Below, in pieces: positions 45,864-55,045 of a stretch of DNA of 64,000 bases. This DNA is from Bradyrhizobium barranii subsp. apii (GTDB lineage: Bacteria; Pseudomonadota; Alphaproteobacteria; Rhizobiales; Xanthobacteraceae). Location: NCBI RefSeq assembly GCF_011516635.5, contig NZ_CP096255.1, forward strand, positions 2,788,501 to 2,852,500. Direction: 5' to 3'. The position numbers and the translations under genes are program-made. How positions within the stretch are numbered: the first letter of the stretch is position 1; each line of letters starts with the position of its first letter. Under the pieces are notes generated by a model that was not told where the DNA came from, searched no databases, and saw only the letters and a list, made by a program, of their open reading frames with translations.

Positions 45864-45877
45864 TTGACGCACGTCAA
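45864..45877. promoter_or_regulatory. FixK/Fnr-like box in a divergent promoter region
   Basis: TTGACGCACGTCAA has perfect TTGA and TCAA half sites with six bases between. It lies between the universal stress gene (start 45808, minus) and the acetoacetyl-CoA reductase gene (start 45932, plus), and could activate both. Confidence 0.65.
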
Positions 45878-45931
45878 AGCGGTAGCCGGCGCCCCGGGTA
45901 TCGTTTTGACCATAGGGCGGGAGTTCTAGAT

Positions 45932-46657
45932 ATGGCGCGGGTGGCATTGGTAACTGGCGGTACCAGAGGCATTGGCGCCGCCATATCTCAAGCGCTTCAG
46001 GCCGAGGGTTGCCTCGTAGCGGCGACCTACGTCGGAAATGCCGAGGCCGCCAAAGCCTTCGCGAGCCGAACAGGCATCTCAGCCCATCAATGGGATATCG
46101 GTGATTTCGACGCTTGCGCTACCGGAGTGAAGGCCGTTGAGGCGTCAGTCGGGCCAATCGACATTCTTGTCAACAATGCCGGCATCGTTCGTGACGCCAC
46201 GTTTCATAAGATGACCCAGCCGCAATGGGATTCCGTGATCCGCACCAATCTCGACGGTGTGTTCAACATGTGTCGACAGGTGATCAACGGCATGCGCGCA
46301 AGACGGTATGGCCGAATCATCAATGTCTCGTCGATCAACGGACAGAAAGGCCAGTTCGGCCAGACAAACTACTCCGCGGCCAAAGCCGGCGAGCTTGGAT
46401 TCACCAAGGCGCTGGCGCTGGAAACGGCGCGTCTCGGAATCACGGTAAACGCCGTCTGCCCCGGCTATATCCATACCGAGATGCTGGATGCCGTGCCGCA
46501 GGATATTCTGGAGAAGAGCATCCTGCCGCAGATTCCGGTCGGCCGTCTCGGCCGACCGGAAGAGATTGCGCGCGCTGTCCTGTTTTTGGCAGCAGAAGAG
46601 GCGGGATTCATCACCGGGTCGACGTTGTCGATCAATGGCGGCCAGTACATGATTTGA
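45932..46657 (+). CDS. phbB: Acetoacetyl-CoA reductase (PhaB/PhbB type)
   Basis: 241 residues. Classical SDR motifs (GGTRGIGAAIS, NNAGIVRD, YSAAKAG) with the PhaB-typical VSSINGQKGQFGQTNYSAA and VCPGYIHTEM. It reduces acetoacetyl-CoA to 3-hydroxybutyryl-CoA for polyhydroxybutyrate synthesis with NADPH. No phaA or phaC is in the window. It is divergent from the Usp unit and shares its FixK/Fnr-like box, consistent with reductant storage at low oxygen. Confidence 0.9.
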   Translation: MARVALVTGGTRGIGAAISQALQAEGCLVAATYVGNAEAAKAFASRTGISAHQWDIGDFDACATGVKAVEASVGPIDILVNNAGIVRDATFHKMTQPQWDSVIRTNLDGVFNMCRQVINGMRARRYGRIINVSSINGQKGQFGQTNYSAAKAGELGFTKALALETARLGITVNAVCPGYIHTEMLDAVPQDILEKSILPQIPVGRLGRPEEIARAVLFLAAEEAGFITGSTLSINGGQYMI

Positions 46658-46718
46658 GCGTGGACAGGTCACTGACCGTCAACGCTTCCAACTCACCCGA
46701 GCCGTTCACCTCCGGGTC

Positions 46719-46850
46719 TTACGGACTTGAAACCGCCAGGCCCTTGGCAATCTCCGCCGAGACAAAATAAGCGACCGCGATAGCAATTATCGTCGCCAAC
46801 ATTGCCGCCGACGGTGCGATGAAGCCGAACAGGCCACCCCCAAAGCCTTA
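46719..46850 (-). pseudogene. Membrane transport ATPase-like C-terminus cut by an IS5-family element
   Basis: The minus-strand frame entering from the IS end reads GGLFGFIAPSAAMLATIIAI and then AVAYFVSAEIAKGLAVSSP with a TAA stop. Two membrane helices with this ending resemble the end of Mg2+-type P-type ATPases. Everything upstream is missing on the far side of the IS, so the rest of the gene was lost or moved. The family call is tentative. Confidence 0.45.
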
Positions 46851-47786
46851 GTGTCTGTTCCAAAACATGTTGAGTCGAATGAATCGGTTGTGATTCAAGG
46901 TGAGCGGCCTGATTCGATGGGGACGCGCCGCCAATGTGGACTACCGAGAACCGTGCACGCTACGACCGCAGCCGCCTGCGCTATCCGAGCGACTTGACCG
47001 ACGAGGAGTGGGCGCTGATCGCGCCTCGCATCCCGCCGGCCAAGCGCGGCGGCAACAAGCGTACGGTGGACCTGCGCGAGATTGCCAACGGGCTGATGTA
47101 CATCCTGAGCACAGGTTGCCAGTGGCGCGCGATCCCCAAGGACCTGCCGCCGCGCTCGACGCTGTATGGCTACTTCGATCTGTGGAGCTGGAACGGCACG
47201 CTCGATAAAATTCATCACGCCCTCTATGTCGAATGTCGCGAAAGGGCCGAGCGCGAGGCTTCTCCCACCGCCGCCATCATCGATAGCCAGAGCGTGAAAA
47301 GCGCTGAAAAAGGGGGCCTCATGATCTCCATGGCTACGACGCGGGCAAGAAGATCAAGGGCAAGAAGCGGCACATTCTCGTCGACACGCAAGGCCTCTTG
47401 ATGCACGCCATCGTGCATGCGGCGGACATCCAGGATCGCGACGGCGGCGTGCTCCTGATGGCAACGTTGTTCGGCCTCTATCCCTTTCTTCTGAAGCTCT
47501 ACGCCGACGGCGGATATCAAGGGCCACATTTCCAGAAGGGGCTGCGTAGCGCTCTGAAGCGCGTGAACCTCGAAATCGTCAAACGCTCCGATCAGGCTCA
47601 CCGTTTCGTCGTCTTGCCCAAACGCTGGATCGTCGAGCGTACCTTTGCCTGGCTCGGGCGATGCCGAAGACTGTCCAAAGATTGGGAATGCTTCAATCAC
47701 AGGGCGCTCGCCTTTCTCAAGCTGGCCTCCATCCGACTCATGCTGCGAAAGCTATGCAATCCAAGGTAATCTTTCCGGACAGACTC
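46851..47786 (+). mobile_element. IS5-family element, copy 2 (uninterrupted)
   Basis: 936 bp with ends GTGTCTGTTCCAAAA and, inverted, GAGTCTGTCCGGAAA. The left flank ends TTA but the right flank starts TAA, so the two flanks are not a matching duplication. Both transposase frames are present. Confidence 0.88.
46934..47769 (+). CDS. IS5-family transposase, two frames joined by a likely -1 shift
   Basis: The first frame (46934-47401) starts MWTTENRARYDRSRLRYPSD and holds an N-terminal DUF4096-like domain and the first Asp of the DDE triad in IIDSQSVKS. At GAAAAAGGGGG the protein continues in the -1 frame as PHDLHGYDAGKKIKGKKRHI through ADGGYQGPHF (second Asp) and WIVERTFAWLG (Glu) to 47769. 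The A5G5 run is identical in both copies, which supports programmed frameshifting rather than damage. Total about 277 residues. Confidence 0.85.
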
Positions 47787-47843
47787 TAAGTGTTGATGCG
47801 CTGGTCGAGGTGATGATGGCGCGGAGCGGTTAACGGGCCGTGC

Positions 47844-48143
47844 ATGCTCCCACGGCGTATTGCCTCCATGAACAGTCGCGGGAGAATGACTATAGTGAGG
47901 CCAACACGCGATGACCTGGCGATGTCCGAGATCCTTCTGACACCCCGCGAGAAACAATTATTGAGGCGTCTCGCTGCCGGGAAGACGGATAGAGAAATTG
48001 CTGCAAAGCTCGGCGGAACTGCCAAGCAGATCGCGGAGCAACGAGTTCGTCTCCTCGGCAAACTTCGGATAGCGTCCGAGGCTGAGATTACGTCGGCGGC
48101 CCATCGTCTGGCGGAGTGGCGGACCTATCGAGGCATTACCTAA
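47844..48143 (+). CDS. Orphan LuxR-type HTH protein
   Basis: Up to 99 residues; starts at 47868 or 47919 are possible. LTPREKQLLRRLAAGKTDRE, IAAKLGGTAKQIAEQRVRLL and LGKLRIASEAEI form the GerE/LuxR four-helix DNA-binding unit. No receiver or ligand domain precedes it; the sequence just upstream is the end of the IS5 element, so an N-terminal domain may have been lost, or it may be a stand-alone HTH regulator. Target unknown. Confidence 0.7.
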   Translation: MLPRRIASMNSRGRMTIVRPTRDDLAMSEILLTPREKQLLRRLAAGKTDREIAAKLGGTAKQIAEQRVRLLGKLRIASEAEITSAAHRLAEWRTYRGIT

Positions 48144-48391
48144 TTGCTGAGGATCAGGACGGGGCGGGCGGCCACGATGAAAGCGCCCGCCGCAATAGCT
48201 ACCACCCGCACGATCAACTCGCTGCTCTCCTGCGGCGGTTCAACGCATTCAGCTATTGAGCGGCTCTAGCCCGTCTTATTCGTCAGAGGGCGCCTGAGAG
48301 GCTGGCGAGCGTGGTGTAAAGCGCTGATGCGGCGTAGGATTCGGTTGCAAAGCCAACCCCATCACCTTCAGCCGCGAACACCACGCCCGCC

Positions 48392-49735
48392 ATGACCGAC
48401 GATACGATTCTGCCCTTCTCGTTTCCAGCCGTTCACGCCAAGAAAGTCACAGCTGCCTTCGATGGCGGTCGGCTGACCTCGAACGGGGGCGTGATGCTTC
48501 TGGCGATGGCCGAGCGGCGTCTCGGCTTGGCCGACAATTTGGCCCGGGTGTTCCCGGATCGGCGCGATCCGACGCGGGTCGTGCACAGCCTGGTCGATAT
48601 GTTCCGCGCGCGCATGTTCGCGATCTGCTGCGGCTACGAGGACGCCGACGACCTCGATCATCTGCGGTCCGATCCCGCATTCAAGCTGGCCTGCGGACGG
48701 CTGCCGGACACGGGTCGCGATCTGTGTTCCCAACCGACGCTGTCGCGCCTGGAGAATGCTCCGCGCCTGCGCGACGTGATCCGACTGACCTACACTTTGG
48801 TCGACGCATGGATGGATAGCTACCCGCGCGAGCCGGCATCCGTCACGCTCGACATCGATGATACCTGCGATGTCGTCCACGGCCATCAGCAGCTCTCGCT
48901 GTTCAACGCTCATTATGACGAACGCTGCTTCCTGCCGATCCACGTCTACGACACGGAGAAGAGCCGGCCCGTGGCGGTCGTGCTGCGGCCCGGCAAGACG
49001 CCGGGCGGCGTCGAGGTGCGTGCCCATCTGCGCCGCCTGGTACGGCATATCCGGACGCGGTGGCACAACACGCGAATTACGTTCCGTGGCGACGGGCACT
49101 ATGCCCGGCCGGAGGCAATGGCGTGGTGCGAGACCAACGGCATCGACTACATCTTCGGTCTGTCCGGCACCAAGCCGCTCGCCAGAAAAGTCGACGCGGT
49201 CGCCGACGACATCCGCACGCGACGCGCCATCGAGAACCTGCCGGTTCTGCGCGGCTATACCGAGACGCGCCACAAGGCAAAGTCCTGGGATCGCGAACGA
49301 CGCACCGTCGCCCGTATTGAGGCGACGATGCTCGGCCTCGACATCCGCTTCGTCGTCACCAGCCTCGATGTCGGCTCGGCCGAGTGGATCTACGACAGCC
49401 TGTATTGCGCGCGCGGCCAAGCCGAGAATCTGATCAAGCTGCATAAGACGCAGCTCGCCTCCGATCGCACCAGTTGCCGTTCGGCGCTCGCCAATCAAGT
49501 CCGCCTCGTTCTCCATACCGCCGCTTATTGGCTGATGCTGACCGTGCGCGACGCCATTCCCAAAGTCCGGGAATTGGCCACTGCCGAGTTCGCGACGCTG
49601 CGTCTTCGGCTCTTGAAAATCGCCGCCCGGGTTGTCGAGACCAAGAGCCGCATTCGCCTTGCGTTCGCCGCGGCATGTCCCGAAGCCGACCTGATCCGCA
49701 GCTTGCCCGGCGCGCTGCTGCCGCTCGGTCCTTGA
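48392..49735 (+). CDS. IS1380-family transposase
   Basis: 447 residues: FDGGRLTSNGGVMLLAMAER is the family N-terminus; LDIDDTCDVVHGHQQLSLFN carries the first catalytic Asp, FRGDGHYARPEAMAW the second, and YCARGQAENLIK the Glu. It is complete. I cannot resolve the element's inverted repeats or target duplication: sequences at 48280-48390 and 49780-49830 show no clear matching ends. Confidence 0.9.
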   Translation: MTDDTILPFSFPAVHAKKVTAAFDGGRLTSNGGVMLLAMAERRLGLADNLARVFPDRRDPTRVVHSLVDMFRARMFAICCGYEDADDLDHLRSDPAFKLACGRLPDTGRDLCSQPTLSRLENAPRLRDVIRLTYTLVDAWMDSYPREPASVTLDIDDTCDVVHGHQQLSLFNAHYDERCFLPIHVYDTEKSRPVAVVLRPGKTPGGVEVRAHLRRLVRHIRTRWHNTRITFRGDGHYARPEAMAWCETNGIDYIFGLSGTKPLARKVDAVADDIRTRRAIENLPVLRGYTETRHKAKSWDRERRTVARIEATMLGLDIRFVVTSLDVGSAEWIYDSLYCARGQAENLIKLHKTQLASDRTSCRSALANQVRLVLHTAAYWLMLTVRDAIPKVRELATAEFATLRLRLLKIAARVVETKSRIRLAFAAACPEADLIRSLPGALLPLGP

Positions 49736-49990
49736 CCGGTGGGGCGTCCGCCCGCGTTCACCCAACCCATCCCTCAAGCGCGTTGCAAAGTACCGGTCGT
49801 CAGGCGGTGAAAAGCCGAAGGCAATCCTGTGCGCCTCGTCAGCGGAGGTGTGCGGATGCACCAGTCGGACCAAAATACCGCGCTCTCACGAATAGGGCGG
49901 GCTAGTAACCGCGAGCCCCGCCAGCGCCGACCAAGTAAGAATGAGTCATCAAGGCCGCTGGCAGAAAAGACTATGTGGAGCGCAGACACC

Positions 49991-50182
49991 CTAGACGATT
50001 TCGACGCCCGGCTCACTACCGGGGCCTACCCAATCTAAATTATCCTTCCTGGTTCGAATGCCACGTACTATGGCACCTTCGACGATGAGCCAGACATTGG
50101 GTGACAGGCCTTCCCCGATGACGACTGTGGCGTCCTGATCAGGAAGCCTTTGCAGCGTCTCCACAAGCTCTCGCACCTTCAT
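49991..50182 (-). CDS. Small hypothetical protein
   Basis: 63 residues from ATG 50182: MKVRELVETLQRLPDQDATV then VIGEGLSPNVWLIVEGAIVRG. The pattern RELVE-L--LPDQD--V resembles short proteins seen in many proteobacteria and phages, where a helix is followed by a small beta sheet. Function unknown. Confidence 0.55.
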   Translation of the reverse strand: MKVRELVETLQRLPDQDATVVIGEGLSPNVWLIVEGAIVRGIRTRKDNLDWVGPGSEPGVEIV

Positions 50183-50342
50183 GGCCGTCATCCAGCACGC
50201 GGAACTGCTGCTAGTCTTTTTCGACTTTTGCGAGCTAGCAATTGGCCGTTGGTACAACCTCGCGACAGCCTACGGCTTCCTGCCCCCTTGCTTCCACCCC
50301 CGCCTCTCAATGAGGCTCTTCGGGGCCGGGGTGGGGGGTGCA

Positions 50343-50456
50343 ATGAAGCAACGTCAACCGCGAAAAGCCACCCCGCTCTGGGTGTGGTTCGCGCTCGCTC
50401 TCGTGGCTTGTGGCATCGCGGCTTATGCGACCGGCTACCTTAGTCTTCGGAAATGA
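50343..50456 (+). CDS. 37-residue single-span membrane protein
   Basis: MKQRQPRKATPLWVWFALAL then VACGIAAYATGYLSLRK: a basic cytoplasmic start and one membrane helix. A GC-rich hairpin region (about 50296-50334) lies upstream. Its stop overlaps by 17 bases the restored end of the response regulator on the other strand. Function unknown. Confidence 0.4.
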   Translation: MKQRQPRKATPLWVWFALALVACGIAAYATGYLSLRK

Positions 50457-50473
50457 CGAGGGATCCAGTCGCC

Positions 50474-51902
50474 GGGGATGTCCCGGGTTCTGTTGAATTT
50501 CTGAAGAGGTCGGCGTTGCCCACCTTGAGCCGGTAGGCTCGGGGTGCTGATTCCACAAAGGAGAGCAACGCCATGACGAGAGATATCACACCGGCTGGTT
50601 GGCCGGCGACCGGGGCTGTGGAGAAATCATTTGCGGAAGTGCGAGCGAGCTTCGATCGGTTCTGCCTTGCGGCAGGAATCGAGGCGCTCGGCACGATGAT
50701 GGAGGCGGATGTGACAGCGGCCTGCGGGCCGCGCCACGGTCGTGATGCGGCGCGGCGGGCGCACCGTTGGGGCCGAACGCGGGGGCGGATCGGTTTCCAC
50801 GGCGGCAAGATCGAGGTCGATCGCCCGCGGGTCCGGGGCATGGACGGCCGCGAGGTCACGATCCCGAGCTGGGAAACGGCGGCGCAGGAGGACTGGCTCG
50901 GTCGCTGGGCGATGAACCTGATGCTGATCAATGTGTCGACGCGCCGGTTCGGCCGCGCCGTCCGGCTGCCCGAGGGTGACGTGCCGGCACCGCCCGGATC
51001 GGGGATTTCGAAGTCGGCGGCCTCGCGGAGGTTCGTGGCTCTGTCGGCGGCGCGGCTGGCCGACTTCATGGCTGCCGATCTGTCCGCGCTCGACCTTCTG
51101 GTGGTCCAAATCGACGGGCTGCATCTCGACGACGATCTCGTGCTGGTGGCCGCGATCGGGGTTGACGGCGAAGGCAACAAGCATCCGCTGGCGCTGGTGG
51201 AAGGGGCGACCGAGAATGCAGCAACGGTTCAGGCCCTGCTGGACAACCTGGTCTCGCGCGGGCTCGACCCGACGGTGCCAAGACTGTTCATCGCCGACGG
51301 CGCGAAGGCGTTGTCGAAGGCGATCCGCCGCACCTTCGGTTCGGCCGCTGCGATCCAGCGCTGCCAGATCCACAAGGCGCGCAACATCATGGAACGCCTG
51401 CCGAAAGAGCATCATGCGGCCACCCGCCGGGTGCTGCGCCAGGCCTGGGAGCTCGATGACGCCGACAAGGCTGAAAAATTGATCCGCAATCTCGCGCGTC
51501 GACTCGACCAGCAATGGCCCGGCGTTGCGGCCAGTATCCTCGAAGGCCTCGACGAAATCCTGACTGTCGTCCGGTTGAAGTTGCCGAAGGAGCTTCGCCG
51601 ATCGCTCGCCTGTACCAATATCGCCGAGAACATGATGGGCACCATTCGCCGCGTCACGCGCAACGTTAAACGCTGGCGGGATGCCGGTATGGCCTTGCGA
51701 TGGGTCGCGGCCGGTATGATCGAGGCCAACAAGGGCTTCCGACGATTGAAGGCGCATAAGCAATTGTCGGTTCTGCGTGCGGCCCTTCAAGCTCACCACG
51801 ATCGCATGACAATCAAGTCCGTTGCCCACGTCACGAGGGCTGCGTAATATTCATTCCGGCAACGTCGACCCGACGTAGTTCAACAGCGATCGGGACATCC
51901 CC
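50474..51902 (+). mobile_element. IS256-family element, copy D
   Basis: 1429 bp with the same ends as the other copies, flanked by the 8-bp repeat CAGTCGCC (50466-50473 and 51903-51910). It lies in the last codons of the response-regulator gene. Confidence 0.95.
50573..51847 (+). CDS. IS256-family transposase (copy D)
   Basis: 424 residues, identical to the other three, with catalytic motifs intact. Confidence 0.95.
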   Translation: MTRDITPAGWPATGAVEKSFAEVRASFDRFCLAAGIEALGTMMEADVTAACGPRHGRDAARRAHRWGRTRGRIGFHGGKIEVDRPRVRGMDGREVTIPSWETAAQEDWLGRWAMNLMLINVSTRRFGRAVRLPEGDVPAPPGSGISKSAASRRFVALSAARLADFMAADLSALDLLVVQIDGLHLDDDLVLVAAIGVDGEGNKHPLALVEGATENAATVQALLDNLVSRGLDPTVPRLFIADGAKALSKAIRRTFGSAAAIQRCQIHKARNIMERLPKEHHAATRRVLRQAWELDDADKAEKLIRNLARRLDQQWPGVAASILEGLDEILTVVRLKLPKELRRSLACTNIAENMMGTIRRVTRNVKRWRDAGMALRWVAAGMIEANKGFRRLKAHKQLSVLRAALQAHHDRMTIKSVAHVTRAA

Positions 51903-52544
51903 CAGTCGCCGTAAGGCGGGTGACAACGCCGTCAGTCCGGTGGATGCCCAACCGCTCGGCAAGCGCCACGAGTTCGGCCAATGACTGAACCTGCGTTTTC
52001 TCCATCACCCGTGAGCGATGCGCCTTGATAGTACGCTCTGTACAGCCCAGCACGTACGCTATCTGCTTGTTGACCTTGCCCGAGCTACTAGTTCGAATAC
52101 TTGCCGCTCTCGCGGCGTCAATGCAGCCAGACGAGCGCGATCCGCATCCAACTTGCCCTTTTTGGCACGCGCGACTTCGTAACGTGCGAACGCACCATCA
52201 ATTGCGCGAAAGAGGTCGTCGGACAATGTCGGCTTGATCAGAAAGTCTTCCGCGCCTGCCTTGATGGCCTGCACCGTGGTCTGGATGTCGGGACGGCCGG
52301 TAAGAAATATAATCGGCAACGTCGAACCGAGTTCGTCCAATCGAGTTTGGAGTTCACGACCGCTCATTCCCGGTAGTCGTACATCGACAAGAATGCAGCC
52401 GGGCTTGCTTTCGTCCGGGAAGCGATCCAACAACTGCTCGGCAGACGCGTAGGTCGCCACTTCGTACCCGGCGAGTTTCAGGCGACGTTCGAGCGCTGTT
52501 CGGAAGGCACTGTCGTCATCGACAACATATACAAACCTCAGCAC

Positions 52545-52966
52545 GAGACGCCTCTAAACCCCAAGGTCGTTGGTAGACCTACGTCAGCCGCGACTAGCTA
52601 GAAGAGCCAGTACAGCATCGATGTCGTCCAAGCCCGCCGCGATGAACCGGCGAGGTGATGCCGATCAACGTATCCTACTCGACTGGCAAGTGGGCCTGAC
52701 CATTTCCGACAGGGGATGTGCGATTTTGGCACCGTGATTGTACGGGCTATGTCGGGTGGCGTGCATACATGTTTTGCCCCCGCACGACGGGAGATGAAAA
52801 AATTTCGATAGGACTACTCTTCAAGTCGCTGCTTTCGATGGGCAAACTGTCAAAATGAAAGCAGCGAGCACTATGCCACGCCCCCAGACTAATCCTCGTG
52901 ACCGCCAACGAGGGGGGGGGTGCAAGGGCGCTTGGTCCGCATACCCGGGGTCCTCACGCTGAGGTC
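52545..52966. other. No supported gene
   Basis: About 420 bases upstream of the response regulator with no convincing frame or domain. It includes a run of nine or more G near 52911. Nothing regulatory could be assigned. Confidence 0.4.
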
Positions 52967-53161
52967 CTAAGCGCCGCGCCAGACGTGCAACACGCCCTCG
53001 CGAAAGCCGCCGACGAACTGATCGGATACGTCCGGTGGCAGAATTTCGCTGAGATCATCGAACGAACCGCTCACCATGATGGCGAGTTCATGTGCGGAAG
53101 CATGCTCTGCCCATCGGCGACCCAACTCCAAACCGCGTTGCCGATCTGCCGCTGCATCCAT
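52967..53161 (-). CDS. Small hypothetical protein
   Basis: 64 residues: MDAAADRQRGLELGRRWAEH and SDQFVGGFREGVLHVWRGA at the end. The two helices around a short loop suggest a compact helical domain, and the composition resembles intact genes of the window. Family and function unknown. Confidence 0.45.
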   Translation of the reverse strand: MDAAADRQRGLELGRRWAEHASAHELAIMVSGSFDDLSEILPPDVSDQFVGGFREGVLHVWRGA

Positions 53162-53754
53162 CGTCTTGGACTATTCCCCCGTTCATCGGTTCGGACGAAG
53201 TTGATGGCCGCGCTCGGGCCCTTTACGTTCTCGCCAATCTTGGAAGCTTGGGGGCTGAGAAAGATCGGCGAGGCGCGCCCCAGACAAGCAGAACCTCAGT
53301 GTTTGGCTAGTGCACTTTGTGCCAATGCATTGCGGGCCTCGCGGCCATAAGTTACAGTCGTTGGAGGAGACAGCGCCGGGACATGGGCACGGTTCGCGGA
53401 CCTTGGGCATCTTCGGTAGTCGTGCGGCACGCGGGTGCCGGGTAACTCACCATACCACCGAGCTAGGGTTTGGCCGGCCAACTCGATAGACTGGCGTCCC
53501 TCGCGAGGAACGAGCAGAGGTAGGCAGCCTCAGCTGGCGGCCTCAGTTGAGTTTCCTGCGAAGCTTTCGAGCGCTGGCGGGCCTAGCGCTCCCGGCGCTC
53601 TAATCAGCAATTGGATCGGCAGCCGGGAGCATTGGGGGCTGGAATGCAAGCCCGTACCATGTTTGGCAATCCTCGAACTTCGCGCGCCGGTATTCTTACG
53701 GAATCACGGCAACAAGAGTTTCGCCGTGCTTGTCGACCACGTAAAGGTTCAGAG
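53162..53754. other. No supported gene
   Basis: About 590 bases with overlapping frames on both strands but no motif, ribosome binding site or continuity. Probably decayed sequence upstream of the carbonic-anhydrase remnant. Confidence 0.4.
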
Positions 53755-53990
53755 AGGAATACAGCAGGTGATCCCAGTCGATCCACGCGATTTGGGCTTG
53801 GTGCCGGGCAGTCGTGAGACGGGGAAGCAACGTCCGTTTGCTGCCATACTCGGCTGTTCGGATGCTCGCGCGCCCGTCGAACTGATTTTTAACGAAGGGC
53901 CGAACGATCTTTTTGTAATCCGAGTGGCGGGCAACGGTCTAGGCACAGAGGCGCTTGGAAGCCTCAAATATGAGGCGATCGTCCGATCAC
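53755..53990 (+). pseudogene. Beta-carbonic anhydrase fragment
   Basis: [20 protein letters not shown] and [20 protein letters not shown] are the conserved zinc-binding core of a beta-carbonic anhydrase: the CSDAR segment gives Cys and the Asp-Arg dyad. The second zinc site (HxxC) and the remaining C-terminal half are missing, and the sequence diverges after EALGSLKYE. The N-terminal extension in this frame is not family-like. The fragment cannot form an active enzyme. Confidence 0.75.
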
Positions 53991-54164
53991 GCCGTATTGC
54001 GTCATATATCAATCCGGATAATTGTCGGAGCACCATGGGTTTGTCTTGAGAAGCCGGAGAACAATGCGGGGCACTAATTAACGCCGTGCGCACGTTTGCG
54101 GCCGGGCCTCTTCCAGCCCCGACATAGCCCCAGACTTCGGTCATCGATCACCCGCCATGCGCGC

Positions 54165-54410
54165 TCAATAGCCTGCTCCCCATCGATACTGCCACGCTAT
54201 CCCGACGTCGCTGAACTGGCTGCCCGTTCGGGTGTAGATGCCCGTACCGGCGTTGAGCTTGATCGAATTCTGACGATCGATCGGCAGCGCGACAGTAAAA
54301 CCCGTACGCATGGTCTCTTGTTCGTTGTCGCCCTTCTTGCCGTCTACGGTGGTGCGGAGGCCTCTGAAATAGGTGCCATCCAATGAAATCCATGCGCCGG
54401 AGAGTGAAAC
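54165..54410 (-). pseudogene. Outer-membrane MetA-pathway-like protein, C-terminal remnant
   Basis: Reads SGAWISLDGTYFRGLRTTVD, then RTGFTVALPIDRQNSIKLNA and VGIAWQYRWGAGY with a stop. Alternating residues and the terminal aromatic strand fit the end of an outer-membrane beta barrel of the family annotated as a meta-pathway of phenol degradation. Upstream the frame changes, so most of the barrel is absent or shifted. Confidence 0.6.
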
Positions 54411-54640
54411 CCCAGCGCAGGAGCTAGGCCAAGGAAACCGTAAACTCGGAATGCCGTCTGGGGGAGCGTAGGTAGCGGTCTCCCGCTAACAATTCCCCCG
54501 AGGGCGATCCGAGCCTGCCATGGCGGGCTCATAGCTCAATGCCAGCAGACGATCGCCCTTAACCGCGACCATCCGCAACGGCATGTAGGTTAGCCAACCG
54601 CTTAAGTCACGAAGGGCGAAGTTCGCTCGGCAGTGGCGCG

Positions 54641-55045
54641 TCAGGCGTCGGCGATCAGTGAGGCGATGTCCTCGAGCGGACGCCGGCTGAAGTCCTTCGC
54701 GAGCTCCCCTAAGATCTTGTCTCTCAGGTCGCGATTGAAGTGCTTGCGCATCTCTCCCAGGATTCTGGGATCGGAGACGACGACCAAGTGTTCGATGGTT
54801 CCGTCAAGGCTGAGCTTGTTCAGGAAAGCCGCCGTCGCTGCCGCGAAGTCGTCCTCGACGAGCCGCCTCCCGTCGGGGTTGGCTGAGCCGGAACGATGCC
54901 GCGCACCCAAGCCCGAGTGGGCGGACTGAGGCGGAGCCGCCGTGATCTCGACCAAGTGGACCCCAGGTTTCACGCCTGTATTGTGGAACAGGCGGATCGT
55001 CTCGCCGTCAGCGACAGCTACTGTCGCACCGGTAGGCAGAATCAT
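54641..55045 (-). CDS. Host-attachment protein family
   Basis: 134 residues. MILPTGATVAVADGETIRLF, ARHRSGSANPDGRRLVEDDF, HLVVVSDPRILGEMRKHF and a helical end match the family named for proteins required for attachment to host cells (first noted in Agrobacterium). It is cytoplasmic by sequence, with an RNase-H-like or eRF1-like fold suggested for the family. It has no operon partner in sight. Confidence 0.85.
   Translation of the reverse strand: MILPTGATVAVADGETIRLFHNTGVKPGVHLVEITAAPPQSAHSGLGARHRSGSANPDGRRLVEDDFAAATAAFLNKLSLDGTIEHLVVVSDPRILGEMRKHFNRDLRDKILGELAKDFSRRPLEDIASLIADA

Larger units (their letters stand above)
50440..52544 (-). pseudogene. FixJ-like response regulator with frameshift and IS256 copy D near its end
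   Basis: The receiver domain (1-120) is complete: acidic pocket VDDD at 9-11, phospho-Asp 54 in ILVDVRLPG, Thr 82 in FLTG and Lys 104 in FLIKP. The LuxR-type HTH starts LTPRERQVFELV, but the frame then ends early (stop 52059). The HTH continues in another frame as GKVNKQIAYVLGCTERTIKA and on to LTAT, then IS256 copy D, then GSLVISED and a stop at 50440. A one-base loss near 52078 explains the shift. No cognate kinase is beside it. Confidence 0.85.

Noticed and set aside
48368..49873. A 501-codon frame antisense to the IS1380 transposase
   Set aside because: No domain match; the opposite strand has all catalytic motifs of the transposase.
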